Source: Tangfeifania diversioriginum
Lineage (GTDB): Bacteria; Bacteroidota; Bacteroidia; Bacteroidales; Prolixibacteraceae
DNA: 64,000 bases
Direction of reading: 5' to 3'
Assembly: GCA_945873105.1 (NCBI GenBank)
Contig: CAMCBW010000019.1
Span: 1 to 64,000, forward strand
The notes under the pieces: generated by a model
What the model saw: only the letters and a program-made list of their open reading frames with translations
What the model was told of the DNA's origin: nothing
Databases searched by the model: none
Part shown: positions 25,961 to 35,244 of the stretch, piece by piece
Numbering within the stretch: position 1 is the first letter of the stretch
Layout: every line of letters starts with the position of its first letter
Position numbers and translations under genes: made by a program

Positions 25961-26014
25961 AAACAGGCAGCATTCACCGGCAGTAATTTCTCCTACTGCC
26001 GGTAATGCCTGTTT
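25961..26014 (-). terminator. Long hairpin between SusD and the first sulfatase
   Basis: Outer arms AAACAGGCA/TGCCTGTTT and inner arms CCGGCAGTA/TACTGCCGG form one long interrupted hairpin 28 bp after the SusD stop. A T-rich run follows on both strands. It probably ends or attenuates SusCD transcripts before the enzyme genes. Confidence 0.7.
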
Positions 26015-26041
26015 TTCAGTCTATTCCCTTTTTCTAAACGC

Positions 26042-27511
26042 TTAATATCCCGGGTTCTGTTTACAAAGCGGATTGGCATTGATTTCCGGTTGGGGAATGG
26101 GGAAGAGCTTGCGGTAATCCTGGGCATTAGCGATACCCCTGGATTTGGCATAAGAGATAAACTTATCCTGACGCAGTAAATCCTGTCTCCTCATTTTTTC
26201 ACCATAGAGTTCCCATCCTCTTTCCTGGAGAATTCGGTCACGTAAGCTCTCTTTGGTGAAAGAGGATAGTACCAATGGCGTTTTTAGCCCTGCCCTGTCT
26301 CTTACCTGTTGAATGAGATTCAAGGCCTCCTGGGTTGGACCGCCTATTTCGTTCAAGGCTTCAGCCCTGGCAAGTAAAATATCGGAGTACCGAATAACCG
26401 GGATATCGTTGCCATGGCTATTTGCATTGGCGTTGATATCAGGAACAAATTTGAATGCCCGGGTATTGTTTTGATTCAGCAGGGATACTTTCTGCCCGGA
26501 ACTGTTGATGTATTCGGTTATGATCAAATTTCTGCGTGTATCTGCGGGATCAAAAGAGTTATAGAACAAATCCATAAGACGGTCCATCCTTGCCCAATTT
26601 CGCATATTGGAGGTAAAGACGATCTTACCGTCAACTGTTTTGGCAAATGCAGCGGGGAAAGCGCCATTCATAAACTCGTTGCCAGGGCCCAATGGGCTGC
26701 AAGGATATACCCATACAAACTCTTTGTTTTTCTCTTCGTTATCCACTGTGAACAGCGTCGTATAGTCCGGCCACAAAGCGTATTTATTCAAATCCATCAG
26801 CTGTTTCGCAGCATCGGCACTTTTCTGCCACTGCCGGTTATTCAGGTAGAATTTCGTCAAATAGCCCAACGCAGCACCCTTCGTAGCTCTTCCATAACCG
26901 TAACCACTCACCTCTCCATTGTTAGGCAGCACTTTCGCTACATCAGCGAACTCCTTTTCAAAATAGGTCTGCATCTCTGCATCGGTTGCCCGTGCCATGG
27001 ACAGATCGCCAACGGTGGTTAAACGCAAGGGGACAGGTCCAAAAAAGGTATAGAGAATATAGTAGGCTGATGCCCTGACAAAACGGGCCTCCGCCTTTGA
27101 CCTCTCTTTGATTGTAGCCTCCACAGGTGAATTGTCAATATTCTCCAAAACAAGGTTGCAATTTCTGACAGATGCATAGCAATTGTTCCAAAGGTTAGTA
27201 AATTGTGTTGGGTAAGATGCATCCCAGGTAAAGTTTAACATGACTACTGCCTGAAGGTTCACTGCACCCCCCGTTTCCCAGAACTGGTCGCAGGTCCACT
27301 CTTCCTGGAACCAAATGTTTCCACCAAAATTGTCTGTAATCTGTGCATCGCGGTAAGCGTTGAATAGCACCCTTTCAACACCATTGGCTGACTGCATTAA
27401 AGCAGCCGGATCAAGCTGTGAATAAACATCTTCCTGCAGTTGGTTTTCACAGCCGGAGAACAACAAGAGCGTTCCCAGTAATGCGGATGAAATATAATTC
27501 TGAATTTTCAT
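26042..27511 (-). CDS. SusD/RagB-family outer-membrane glycan-binding lipoprotein
   Basis: A 489-residue SusD-like protein with a lipoprotein signal (LLFSGC, lipidation at Cys21). It holds the typical tetratricopeptide-type helices, the segment ARFVRASAYYILYTFFGPVPL (in part FVRASAYYILYTFFG), PVIRYSDILLARAEALNE and the closing FPIPQPEINANP. The protein caps SusC at the cell surface and captures oligosaccharides. It starts 18 bp after the SusC stop, the usual arrangement. A long hairpin follows its stop. Confidence 0.95.
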   Translation of the reverse strand: MKIQNYISSALLGTLLLFSGCENQLQEDVYSQLDPAALMQSANGVERVLFNAYRDAQITDNFGGNIWFQEEWTCDQFWETGGAVNLQAVVMLNFTWDASYPTQFTNLWNNCYASVRNCNLVLENIDNSPVEATIKERSKAEARFVRASAYYILYTFFGPVPLRLTTVGDLSMARATDAEMQTYFEKEFADVAKVLPNNGEVSGYGYGRATKGAALGYLTKFYLNNRQWQKSADAAKQLMDLNKYALWPDYTTLFTVDNEEKNKEFVWVYPCSPLGPGNEFMNGAFPAAFAKTVDGKIVFTSNMRNWARMDRLMDLFYNSFDPADTRRNLIITEYINSSGQKVSLLNQNNTRAFKFVPDINANANSHGNDIPVIRYSDILLARAEALNEIGGPTQEALNLIQQVRDRAGLKTPLVLSSFTKESLRDRILQERGWELYGEKMRRQDLLRQDKFISYAKSRGIANAQDYRKLFPIPQPEINANPLCKQNPGY

Positions 27512-27529
27512 AATGCTGATTTGTTTAAA

Positions 27530-30500
27530 TTAAAAACCTAGTTCCACACCAAAAATAAATGTTCGGGCAACAGGATATGAGTTGAAGTCAATCTTCAAAG
27601 TGCTGCTACCATTGGAGTTCGTTGTTGGATCCTGACCTGTGTAATTGGTCCAGGTATGAAGATTTTGTCCACTAACATAAAAAGCAACATTTTCAAATAT
27701 CTTCTTGTTTTTGAGTGGAAGTCTGTAAGTTAATTGCATGGATTGCAGGCGGATATAAGAGGCATCCTCAACTGTTAAGTCGCTTACTGCCTTGTTGCCC
27801 TGGCCTGCAGGATTGACAAATGAGGGAAATTCAGTAGAAGGATTAGTGGAAGTCCAGCGGTTAAGGTAAGGTTCTGCTATCCTGTTTCTCCGGTGACTTA
27901 CAGGGAAGTAGGTTTCAACCTTCGAATTGTTCAGCATGCTCACTCCTGAAAGTGCATCAATAAAGAAGTTAAGCTCAAAATTCCTGAAAGACAGATTATT
28001 GGTTAAACCTAATGTTAATGAAGGAATTGACTTCCCAAGAATTACACGATCAGAGGTATTAACCACCTTATCCCCGTTCTGATCCACATATTTTATATCA
28101 CCAGGTTTAACAGGGTCTTTGGTTCCAGAGGCGGAAATATCTGCTTGGGTCTGCCAGATACCATTGGTCTGGTATCCATAAAAAGAGTTGAGCGTTTCAC
28201 CAACCCTGATGATGGCAATTTGTGTGGTCGTCTGGCCTGCTCCAGTGTGTATAATTTCAGAAATAGTTCCAATATCGGTTACCTCGTTTTTCAAAGTGCT
28301 CAGGTTGAAACTGGTATTCCATTGGAATTTCCCCTCCAGATTCCTGGAATCAATGGTCAGTTCAAAGCCGTTATTTTTCAAACTGCCAATATTCTGCATA
28401 ACAGAACTATAACCTGTCGATGCAGGAATCGGCAATGCAAACAACATATCATAGGTATTTTTCTGGTAATAGTCTACCGATGCCATAATCCGGTTGTTGA
28501 AGAATCCCATGTCGAATCCAATATCAAACTGCTGTGTTGTTTCCCATTTCAAATCAGGATTGGCAATTCGCAACGGAACTAGACCAACATATTGCTGTCC
28601 ACCGATTATTACATTTGATCCCCTTCCAAAGGTAGTGATGGAAAGGAAATTGGAGATATTCTGGTTTCCAGTCTGGCCAATACTTGACCTGAATTTCAAG
28701 GAGCTAATTGCTTTAAAATTTTTAATAAACTGATAATCTGTCATCTTCCACGCGAAAGCTGCAGATGGGAAGTAGGCAAATTTATTGTTCTCGCCAAATT
28801 TCGAAGAACCATCCGCCCTGATGGTGGCAGTAAATAGGAACTTATTGTTCAGATTATAATTTGCCCTGCCAATGTAAGAGAGCAATTTATTGTTGCTTTT
28901 AGAGCTGTTCATGGTGTAGTAGGCTGAATTGGCTAGTCCCATGTTGTTGGTCATTGTTTCATCCACAGGGAAACCTTTTCCCGTACCCGAGAAGTCACTG
29001 TTGGTAAACTTTTGGTAGGTAATACCACCCATTACGGTAAAATTGCTGTTGTTTTGCAATTCCTTATTGTAGGTCGTCGTGAATTCTCCCAGATAATTAT
29101 TTTTTGACCCTGTTAAAATAGTACCTACTCCACCATTGGCCAATCCATCCTTTGTAATTCTTAAAACATAATCATCCCGGCGACTGTTTCTCATGTCAAA
29201 TCCAATATTGACCTTGGCGGTCCACCCTTTCAAAATAGTATATTCTCCAAAAATGGTTCCAAGCGTTCGGTAGTTGGCTGCCTGGCTTCTTTCTCCATTA
29301 GCCAGTGCAACAGGGTTGTCGATGTTCAGAAGCGGAGAAATCTGATAGGTTCCATCCGCATTAAAGACACTTAAGGTTGGGTCGAAACCCCTGGCTGCGT
29401 ATAGTGGATCACCCTGCTCGTTGGTATCGAACCCCCCCTGAAGCAGGTCATCGTAAGTATAGGCGGTTGAAAAATTGATGCCAAAAAGCATTTTCTCGGC
29501 CCTGTGCTCCATATTAAAACGTGTATCATACCGCTGAAAACCTGAATTTATCATGATTCCCTCCTGGTTGAAATAATTGAGGGAGGCAAAATATTTGGTG
29601 GTGTTATTCCCTCCGTTGAAGGACAAACTGTGGCTCTGAACCTTTGCATCCCGAATCAACTCATCCTGCCAGACTGTACCGGCTCCATTGTTCTGAATGT
29701 CTCCCACTAGCTCCGTTTGTGACACGTTGGAACCGGGAGTAGCCAAAATTTCATTTAATACCCGTTTGTACTCAGAGGCATTGAGCACACCGATCATGTT
29801 AATTGGTTTCTGCATACCACCATAACCGCTATAATTGACTTTCATTGCGCCTGAGGCACCCTTTTTGGTCGTTACAAGAATTACCCCATTGGCTCCCCTG
29901 GCGCCATAAATGGCAGTAGCTGAAGCATCTTTTAATATTTCTATTGATTGAATATCAGCAGTATTGATGTTGCTTATGGGGCTTCGCGGAACCCTTGCAT
30001 CGGTTATATTTTCTCCAACGCCTGAAATAACCTGACCAATTTCAATAGGTAATCCATCCACCACATAAAGCGGCTCAGAACCAGCATTAACAGAACCCGC
30101 TCCACGGATTTGAATGGTAATGCCACCACCGGGTTCTGCACTTCCCTGAGTGATCTGAACCCCGGCAGCTTTTCCTTGCAAAAGTCCCGACATGGAGGTA
30201 ACTACCCCCTTGTTCATGTCATCTTTCTTCAAGGATGCAACCGCACCGGTGACGTCACTTTTCTTGACTGTCCCATATCCGATAGCTACAACCTCTTCGA
30301 TTCCAACCGTCTCTTCAGCTAATACAATATTGATATTGGTTTTACCATTGGTTGCAATCTCCTGCATCTGCATTCCCACAAAGGAAAACTGTAAAGTAGC
30401 ATTTTCAGAGATATTTTGAATGGAATAACTTCCGTTGGCATCCGTCACTACACCGATGGTGGTACCTTTGACTACAATTGAAACACCCGGAAGTGTCTGT

Positions 30501-30925
30501 CCCTTTTCATCATTTACCTTACCGGAAACTGATTTTTTCTGTTGTAATGCGACTGCATCTGACTCAGCTTTTCGGATCACAATTTGCCGGTCGTAGACTT
30601 CATAAGTAACTTTTTCATCCTTTAGCACCTTGGCAAGTATCTGGTCGATATTGGCTCCTGTTAGCTGAACATCAATCCTTTTACTCAAATTGATGTCCTC
30701 TTTTTTGTAAAGGAAAACGAAATCGCTGTGCTCTTCCACATATCCAATCGCTTCATGGATGGTGGCATTGCTTAACTTAACATCCATCAGTTTCGTCTGG
30801 GAATAGCTTTTGGCTACAACCGAAAAGCATAATCCAAATACAAGGAGTAGTGTTAATCTCATGATTCGCTGTAGTTTTTTAAGACTTTCCCATTCGGAAA
30901 AATCCGGTTGCCATTTTTTTTTCAT
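27530..30925 (-). CDS. SusC/RagA-family TonB-dependent transporter with N-terminal STN signalling domain
   Basis: A protein of 1131 residues from the ATG at 30925 (MKKKWQPDF); an ATG at 30940 would add five residues. Order: signal segment (MRLTLLLVFGLCFSVVAK), STN domain (about 45-105, for contact with the FecR anti-sigma factor), CarboxypepD_reg-like beta-sandwich (about 125-205), TonB-dependent plug with PLYVVDGLPI (about 215-330), and a long beta-barrel ending in the aromatic FGVELGF. It imports oligosaccharides across the outer membrane. The STN domain fits the neighbouring sigma/anti-sigma pair: substrate binding would release the sigma factor and induce the PUL. Confidence 0.95.
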   Translation of the reverse strand: MKKKWQPDFSEWESLKKLQRIMRLTLLLVFGLCFSVVAKSYSQTKLMDVKLSNATIHEAIGYVEEHSDFVFLYKKEDINLSKRIDVQLTGANIDQILAKVLKDEKVTYEVYDRQIVIRKAESDAVALQQKKSVSGKVNDEKGQTLPGVSIVVKGTTIGVVTDANGSYSIQNISENATLQFSFVGMQMQEIATNGKTNINIVLAEETVGIEEVVAIGYGTVKKSDVTGAVASLKKDDMNKGVVTSMSGLLQGKAAGVQITQGSAEPGGGITIQIRGAGSVNAGSEPLYVVDGLPIEIGQVISGVGENITDARVPRSPISNINTADIQSIEILKDASATAIYGARGANGVILVTTKKGASGAMKVNYSGYGGMQKPINMIGVLNASEYKRVLNEILATPGSNVSQTELVGDIQNNGAGTVWQDELIRDAKVQSHSLSFNGGNNTTKYFASLNYFNQEGIMINSGFQRYDTRFNMEHRAEKMLFGINFSTAYTYDDLLQGGFDTNEQGDPLYAARGFDPTLSVFNADGTYQISPLLNIDNPVALANGERSQAANYRTLGTIFGEYTILKGWTAKVNIGFDMRNSRRDDYVLRITKDGLANGGVGTILTGSKNNYLGEFTTTYNKELQNNSNFTVMGGITYQKFTNSDFSGTGKGFPVDETMTNNMGLANSAYYTMNSSKSNNKLLSYIGRANYNLNNKFLFTATIRADGSSKFGENNKFAYFPSAAFAWKMTDYQFIKNFKAISSLKFRSSIGQTGNQNISNFLSITTFGRGSNVIIGGQQYVGLVPLRIANPDLKWETTQQFDIGFDMGFFNNRIMASVDYYQKNTYDMLFALPIPASTGYSSVMQNIGSLKNNGFELTIDSRNLEGKFQWNTSFNLSTLKNEVTDIGTISEIIHTGAGQTTTQIAIIRVGETLNSFYGYQTNGIWQTQADISASGTKDPVKPGDIKYVDQNGDKVVNTSDRVILGKSIPSLTLGLTNNLSFRNFELNFFIDALSGVSMLNNSKVETYFPVSHRRNRIAEPYLNRWTSTNPSTEFPSFVNPAGQGNKAVSDLTVEDASYIRLQSMQLTYRLPLKNKKIFENVAFYVSGQNLHTWTNYTGQDPTTNSNGSSTLKIDFNSYPVARTFIFGVELGF

Positions 30926-30982
30926 AAATTTGCTGTGCATTAAATGAATACTGAAAAATTGATTTTAATTGGTGTTTATTGT

Positions 30983-31014
30983 AAACCGGTCAATGTTCCC
31001 GCATTTTCCGGTTT
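30983..31014 (-). repeat. Inverted repeat between FecR and SusC genes
   Basis: Arms AAACCGG and CCGGTTT, 18 nt apart, lie in the short gap between the anti-sigma stop and the SusC start, touching the stop codon. This may be a partial terminator or mRNA-processing hairpin that lets SusC be expressed at a different level from the regulators. Confidence 0.4.
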
Positions 31015-32200
31015 ATTTTATTTGATAGTTGTTCTCGTCTATTTTGGTAAATCTCACGGAAGACACTTTGGTGATGTATTCAAATACCTGCTCTACCTCC
31101 TTGTTCAAATCAAGTTTCCCGGTAATCCGTTGAGATCCTACCATCGGATCAGCATATTGAATGTGAATATTGTAATAGCGCTCAACACTTTTCAGAATCC
31201 GGCACATCTCCAGATCATCGAAACAGAGTAGCCCTTGTGTCCATATGGTACACGCCCCAGCATCGACCAATGAAACTTTGGAATCCTGGGTTGTCTTGTC
31301 AAAAGAGGCCATTTGGTTCGGAGTAAGTACGAGGTCCTGCTCAAAGAGGCCGGAACCATTCCTGCGGATTGAAACACTTCCCTCTTTCAGAACAGTCTGA
31401 ATTACATTGTCTTCAGGGTAGGCGGAGATGTTGAATTTTGTTCCCAGGACGGTAACTTCCAAAGAAGAGGTCTTCACGATGAATGGATTTTTCTCATCCC
31501 TTGAAACTTCGAAAAAAGCCTCCCCAAATAATAGAACCTCTCTCGCACTTCCTGAAAATCTGGAAGGATAAATAAGCCGGCTACCTGCGTTCAGCCAGAC
31601 CACCGAGCCATCGCTAAGTGTGAGCCTGGAGCGGTTCCCGAAAGGGATAATCAACTGATTGGTCGTAATCTGATCTGCATTTTTCCGGGAGTGGATGACT
31701 GAGTCATTGTTGAGCACAACTTCTTCCGGATTCGTATAGTCCAATGATGAGGTACTCTTTTTCAGCGGAACACTCGTCCCCTCGGGTAAAATCAATACCG
31801 GCCCCTGAAGTTGTTGGGGAATACGGGTATCAGCCACCATCCAGGCTGCACTTTTCTTATCCATTCGCAGGTAAACGAGCACACTGCCAATCGAAAAGAA
31901 CAATATTGCAATCGCTGCATACCTGGCTAAACCAAGGAGGAATCTTCGTTGTTCTCTCTTCTTGTCGATGGATTCCAGGCCCTGCATGATCCGATTGGCC
32001 AGCTGCTTCTTTTCCAGTGAACTCATTGATTCCACCGAATAGCCCAGGGCGCTGAACCGCTGCTTCAGGAGAAGAATTTGGGGTGCATCAGCCGGGTTTA
32101 ACTCCATATAAGTTTCCCACCATGAATTGATCTCAGGACCAGGATGGTAGATCCATTTGAAAAAGAGGGGATTCTCAACAAGTTTTTCGTAGTTATCCAT
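31013..32200 (-). CDS. FecR-family anti-sigma factor
   Basis: A 395-residue single-pass membrane protein. The first 86 residues are cytoplasmic and should hold the ECF sigma factor. One membrane segment lies at about residues 87-111. The periplasmic part has the FecR domain (NQLIIPFGNRSRLTLSDGSVVWLNAGSRL in part: LTLSDGSVVWLNAGS; then FEVSRDEKNPFIVKTSSLEVTVLGT in part: FIVKTSSLEVTVLGTKFN) and a C-terminal domain that contacts the STN domain of SusC. It lies between the sigma gene and SusC, all in one direction, so it is the regulator of this PUL. Confidence 0.95.
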   Translation of the reverse strand: MDNYEKLVENPLFFKWIYHPGPEINSWWETYMELNPADAPQILLLKQRFSALGYSVESMSSLEKKQLANRIMQGLESIDKKREQRRFLLGLARYAAIAILFFSIGSVLVYLRMDKKSAAWMVADTRIPQQLQGPVLILPEGTSVPLKKSTSSLDYTNPEEVVLNNDSVIHSRKNADQITTNQLIIPFGNRSRLTLSDGSVVWLNAGSRLIYPSRFSGSAREVLLFGEAFFEVSRDEKNPFIVKTSSLEVTVLGTKFNISAYPEDNVIQTVLKEGSVSIRRNGSGLFEQDLVLTPNQMASFDKTTQDSKVSLVDAGACTIWTQGLLCFDDLEMCRILKSVERYYNIHIQYADPMVGSQRITGKLDLNKEVEQVFEYITKVSSVRFTKIDENNYQIK

Positions 32201-32268
32201 AAATGAGAATGAATTTCCACTAAGAGCAGATAACTCCGAAAAAGGGACACCCGAAATGGGGTAAAATT

Positions 32269-32907
32269 TTATGTTTTACAACATAGAAGAAAAAGTTCAA
32301 GGATTTTAGCGCCTACGGAGTCGTGCAAGTGTTGAATAATCCGGTAGACCTGTTTTTTTACCGTGTCTGGTTTTAGATTGAGTAATTCACCTATTTCGCT
32401 GTATGTCAAACCACTATCAAATTTTAAAAACAGCAACTCTCTCTTTTGTTGGTCAAGCCCCTTAAGTGCCTTTTGCAGAGAATCCAGCTGCCGGCTCTTA
32501 GAATCATCCTGAAAATCTTCCGTTTCGGCATAGAAGGCGAGTTCAAATGAGTTAAAGTCGGGCTGAATGCTCTGCAACCGGTTCTCCTTCTGTAGCTTTT
32601 TGATGATGGCATGCTTCAGGGATTTGTAGAGGTAGAACTCCAGTAATTCAGGATTCTTGATCGTTGGATGGTACTTGTACAAATCGATGAAGAGATCCTG
32701 GATAGCATCCTTGACCAACTCCTTGTCAGTGGTTATCTTGTTGCCATACACAAACAGCCGGTCCGTAAATTCATTGTAAATTTCTTCAAATGAGCTACGG
32801 TCGCCCGACCTGAATTTGGACCAAACAAATTGCCAGTAATCTCTATTTCTTGGTTCTCTGGTCAATGTTCCTTTTTTCAATAAGATTAGTGACCACAAAA
32901 CTAACAA
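32269..32907 (-). CDS. ECF RNA polymerase sigma factor
   Basis: An ECF sigma factor of about 200 residues with region 2 (FTDRLFVYGNKIT, VKDAIQDLFIDLYKY) and region 4 (LTYSEIGELLNLKPDTVKKQV). The start is uncertain. The longest frame opens at a TTG (32907), while a TTG at 32865 is preceded by AAAAAAGGA five bases upstream and removes a hydrophobic, atypical N-terminus. No ATG precedes region 2. It starts the regulator-SusCD unit and should recognise promoters of this PUL, with activity held in check by the FecR protein. Confidence 0.9.
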   Translation of the reverse strand: MLVLWSLILLKKGTLTREPRNRDYWQFVWSKFRSGDRSSFEEIYNEFTDRLFVYGNKITTDKELVKDAIQDLFIDLYKYHPTIKNPELLEFYLYKSLKHAIIKKLQKENRLQSIQPDFNSFELAFYAETEDFQDDSKSRQLDSLQKALKGLDQQKRELLFLKFDSGLTYSEIGELLNLKPDTVKKQVYRIIQHLHDSVGAKILELFLLCCKT

Positions 32908-33045
32908 GGAATTTAATGCAGCAACCAGGCCGGGGATTTAATTTTCGCTTCATTCAAAACCCGGGATGCAACGATCTTTCCTGAAGGCAATCCTCCCCCT
33001 TCGTCCTACTAATCCAATTGATTCAATATGGATGCTGCAATTGCC

Positions 33046-35100
33046 TCAGCACGCCCTTTTCCCGTCAATATCCTTAAAATCGACCTCAAATTCTTCCCCA
33101 TTGTGCAGGGTGATTTTTGCTCCCAATGCCGACCAATTCGCAGTAACTTCACTGATTTTCAGCTCCCTGATAGGCGACAACTCCTCCTGAGTCCACTCAC
33201 TGTCGTCCATTTTGTGCAGCATCACGGTAACCATCAGCTCCATGGCAGGGTTCTTGGCGGTACGTTTCTTGTGCGCATAAACCACCGTACTCTCGTCCGC
33301 CTCTGCATTCCGGTTGGAGTGCACCAACGTCTCGAGGCTATCCCACCCATGGTAGGTAATCAAGGCAACGCTCCTGCCGGGAATGGAAGCCGTGATGACC
33401 CGCTTGGTACCGTCCTCAAACTGATGGACTACTGCCTTGACTCCCTTGATATGCGGCAACCCGAAATGGCCCAGGGTCAACTCATACTCAAAAGCCAGGC
33501 GCGTGCGGTCGATCCTGATCACTCCGCCGGGAATGGTGATTTCAGCCAGGTCGATGATGTAGCCAACCCCATTGTTCGGAGGTTTCCGCATGATGGCCTG
33601 CCGGTACAAAACCTCGTTCCTGACCCCATTGTAAAGCATGCTTTGGGAGGTGGTATAGGATCTGTTTTTGTCTGAATCGTTGCTGACAGTCTGACCTGTC
33701 AGGTAGAAATTTACGTCGTCTCCCCTTAGATCCCTCGGATCCAGGCTGCGGAAACTGTACTCCATGGAGGTTCCACCCTGCGGATTCTGATCCTCCCAGG
33801 GGAAATGGGTGTTGTAGACCAGTTTGGAATAGTTGGGATCGTCGTAATAGACCTTACCAGGAATGATCTCCGAGGTACCGGTCTTGCCATGGTTAACCAA
33901 AACAAGCCCCGGATTTTCCAATATAATTTTGTTGGAATTGTTCCCAAGTTTTTCCCAATCCCCTTCGTTCTCTTTGGCGGTCCAGAAGGGTGAGTCATCA
34001 GGCAAAGCGAGGCAAATAAATGGCAGGAACATCAGGAATGGACTGCCGGCACAGCTGTAATTCTGTACCATGTAGCCTTTCGTTCCGTAGAATCCCAGAC
34101 TGGGAATATCGTTGTGGAAAAACTCCTCCCGGGTGACAAATTGAAGCAGGGAACCCGAGCAGAGCCGCCTTGCCCATCCGGCATCCAGCGTCGTAGGTTC
34201 TTTCAGCATAAAGGCAACCGGAAAGGCACCCGATACCCAGGTACGGTAACAAATACTCCTCGACCACATGTTGATGTAGCCATCCCGGGCAAAAAACCCG
34301 GTAACCGACTCCATCAGTTTGACGGCAGATTTCTCGATGATGGCCGAAATCTCAGGATAGTAATCGTCACCAAAAGTCCTGTTCCAAATGGTGGTATAGA
34401 CAATAAACAGGCTGATGGAGTAGTAATTGTAGGTTTGCTCGAGGTACCAACCGTCGCCCGAGTGGTAGGAAACGACCCATAGCAGGTGGCTCTTCAGCAG
34501 TTCCTCATCAATCGGGTAGCCGTTCTTCTGGAGGAAGGAGAGTGCCATAATATTGAATATCCGCCAGTTGTTCTGGGTGGTGCGGTGATGCGCCCATTTG
34601 GAGATGGTAACCACCATCTCCTCCTTTTGTGGTTCCGAATATTGCGACCAGATGGTGTCGGGCATTAAAAGCAGGGTCTTGAACAATCCCCCAAACTCGC
34701 AGGTAAACTGGTAATTAGAATCGGGCAACGCTTCGGGCAGTGGCAATGAATTGGGATGACCCGGTGTGAAAGTCCGGTATATCTGAAGGGTGTAGTAATC
34801 CCTCAGATTGATGTTGCGGATCGTGGTATCAGGATCCAGATGGATCAGTGGGGCGGCCAGGGTAAAGGTCCGTTCCAGTGCCTCAAACTCGGCGGAACGG
34901 TAACGCCAATCCGGAGCACCGGGCTGGGGATAGGTGTTTCCGGGTACGGTGGGAAAAACCAGTGGGGAATTGATGGAATCAATATGAACAAAAGCCCTGT
35001 CCAAAAGATACTTAGCCATCTCAACATAGTGTTTCTTTGACATTCCGGTATACGGACTCAGCGCAAGATCCGGGTTTTTAACTTCAAATGCGTTTCCCAT
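33046..35100 (-). CDS. DUF2264-family protein
   Basis: A 684-residue protein with no signal peptide. The N-terminal ~350 residues match the DUF2264 pattern (CEFGGLFKTLLLMPD, NNWRIFNIMALSFLQKNGYP in part: WRIFNIMALSFLQKNG, then WVVSYHSGDGWYLEQTYNYY), an alpha/alpha-barrel likely to act on sugars. The remaining ~300 residues form a beta-rich domain with repeated short motifs (ITYHGWDSLETLVHSNRN in part: TYHGWDSLETLV). Overall this is reminiscent of the barrel-plus-sandwich build of some lyases and unsaturated hydrolases. The true activity is unknown. It lies just upstream of the sigma gene, in the same direction, and may belong to the PUL. Confidence 0.75.
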   Translation of the reverse strand: MGNAFEVKNPDLALSPYTGMSKKHYVEMAKYLLDRAFVHIDSINSPLVFPTVPGNTYPQPGAPDWRYRSAEFEALERTFTLAAPLIHLDPDTTIRNINLRDYYTLQIYRTFTPGHPNSLPLPEALPDSNYQFTCEFGGLFKTLLLMPDTIWSQYSEPQKEEMVVTISKWAHHRTTQNNWRIFNIMALSFLQKNGYPIDEELLKSHLLWVVSYHSGDGWYLEQTYNYYSISLFIVYTTIWNRTFGDDYYPEISAIIEKSAVKLMESVTGFFARDGYINMWSRSICYRTWVSGAFPVAFMLKEPTTLDAGWARRLCSGSLLQFVTREEFFHNDIPSLGFYGTKGYMVQNYSCAGSPFLMFLPFICLALPDDSPFWTAKENEGDWEKLGNNSNKIILENPGLVLVNHGKTGTSEIIPGKVYYDDPNYSKLVYNTHFPWEDQNPQGGTSMEYSFRSLDPRDLRGDDVNFYLTGQTVSNDSDKNRSYTTSQSMLYNGVRNEVLYRQAIMRKPPNNGVGYIIDLAEITIPGGVIRIDRTRLAFEYELTLGHFGLPHIKGVKAVVHQFEDGTKRVITASIPGRSVALITYHGWDSLETLVHSNRNAEADESTVVYAHKKRTAKNPAMELMVTVMLHKMDDSEWTQEELSPIRELKISEVTANWSALGAKITLHNGEEFEVDFKDIDGKRAC

Positions 35101-35244
35101 TGGGTAGGATCGATATTAAATAAATATTTTTTTTGATAGCATTTACCCGAAGGGGAATCGATTCGGACGACAGAGCAAGGCATTTGCCTGGTGGTCGTTT
35201 CCGGAAAGTTCAGTTCCCGGATTCCCGTTCAGTTTGCGATTAAT

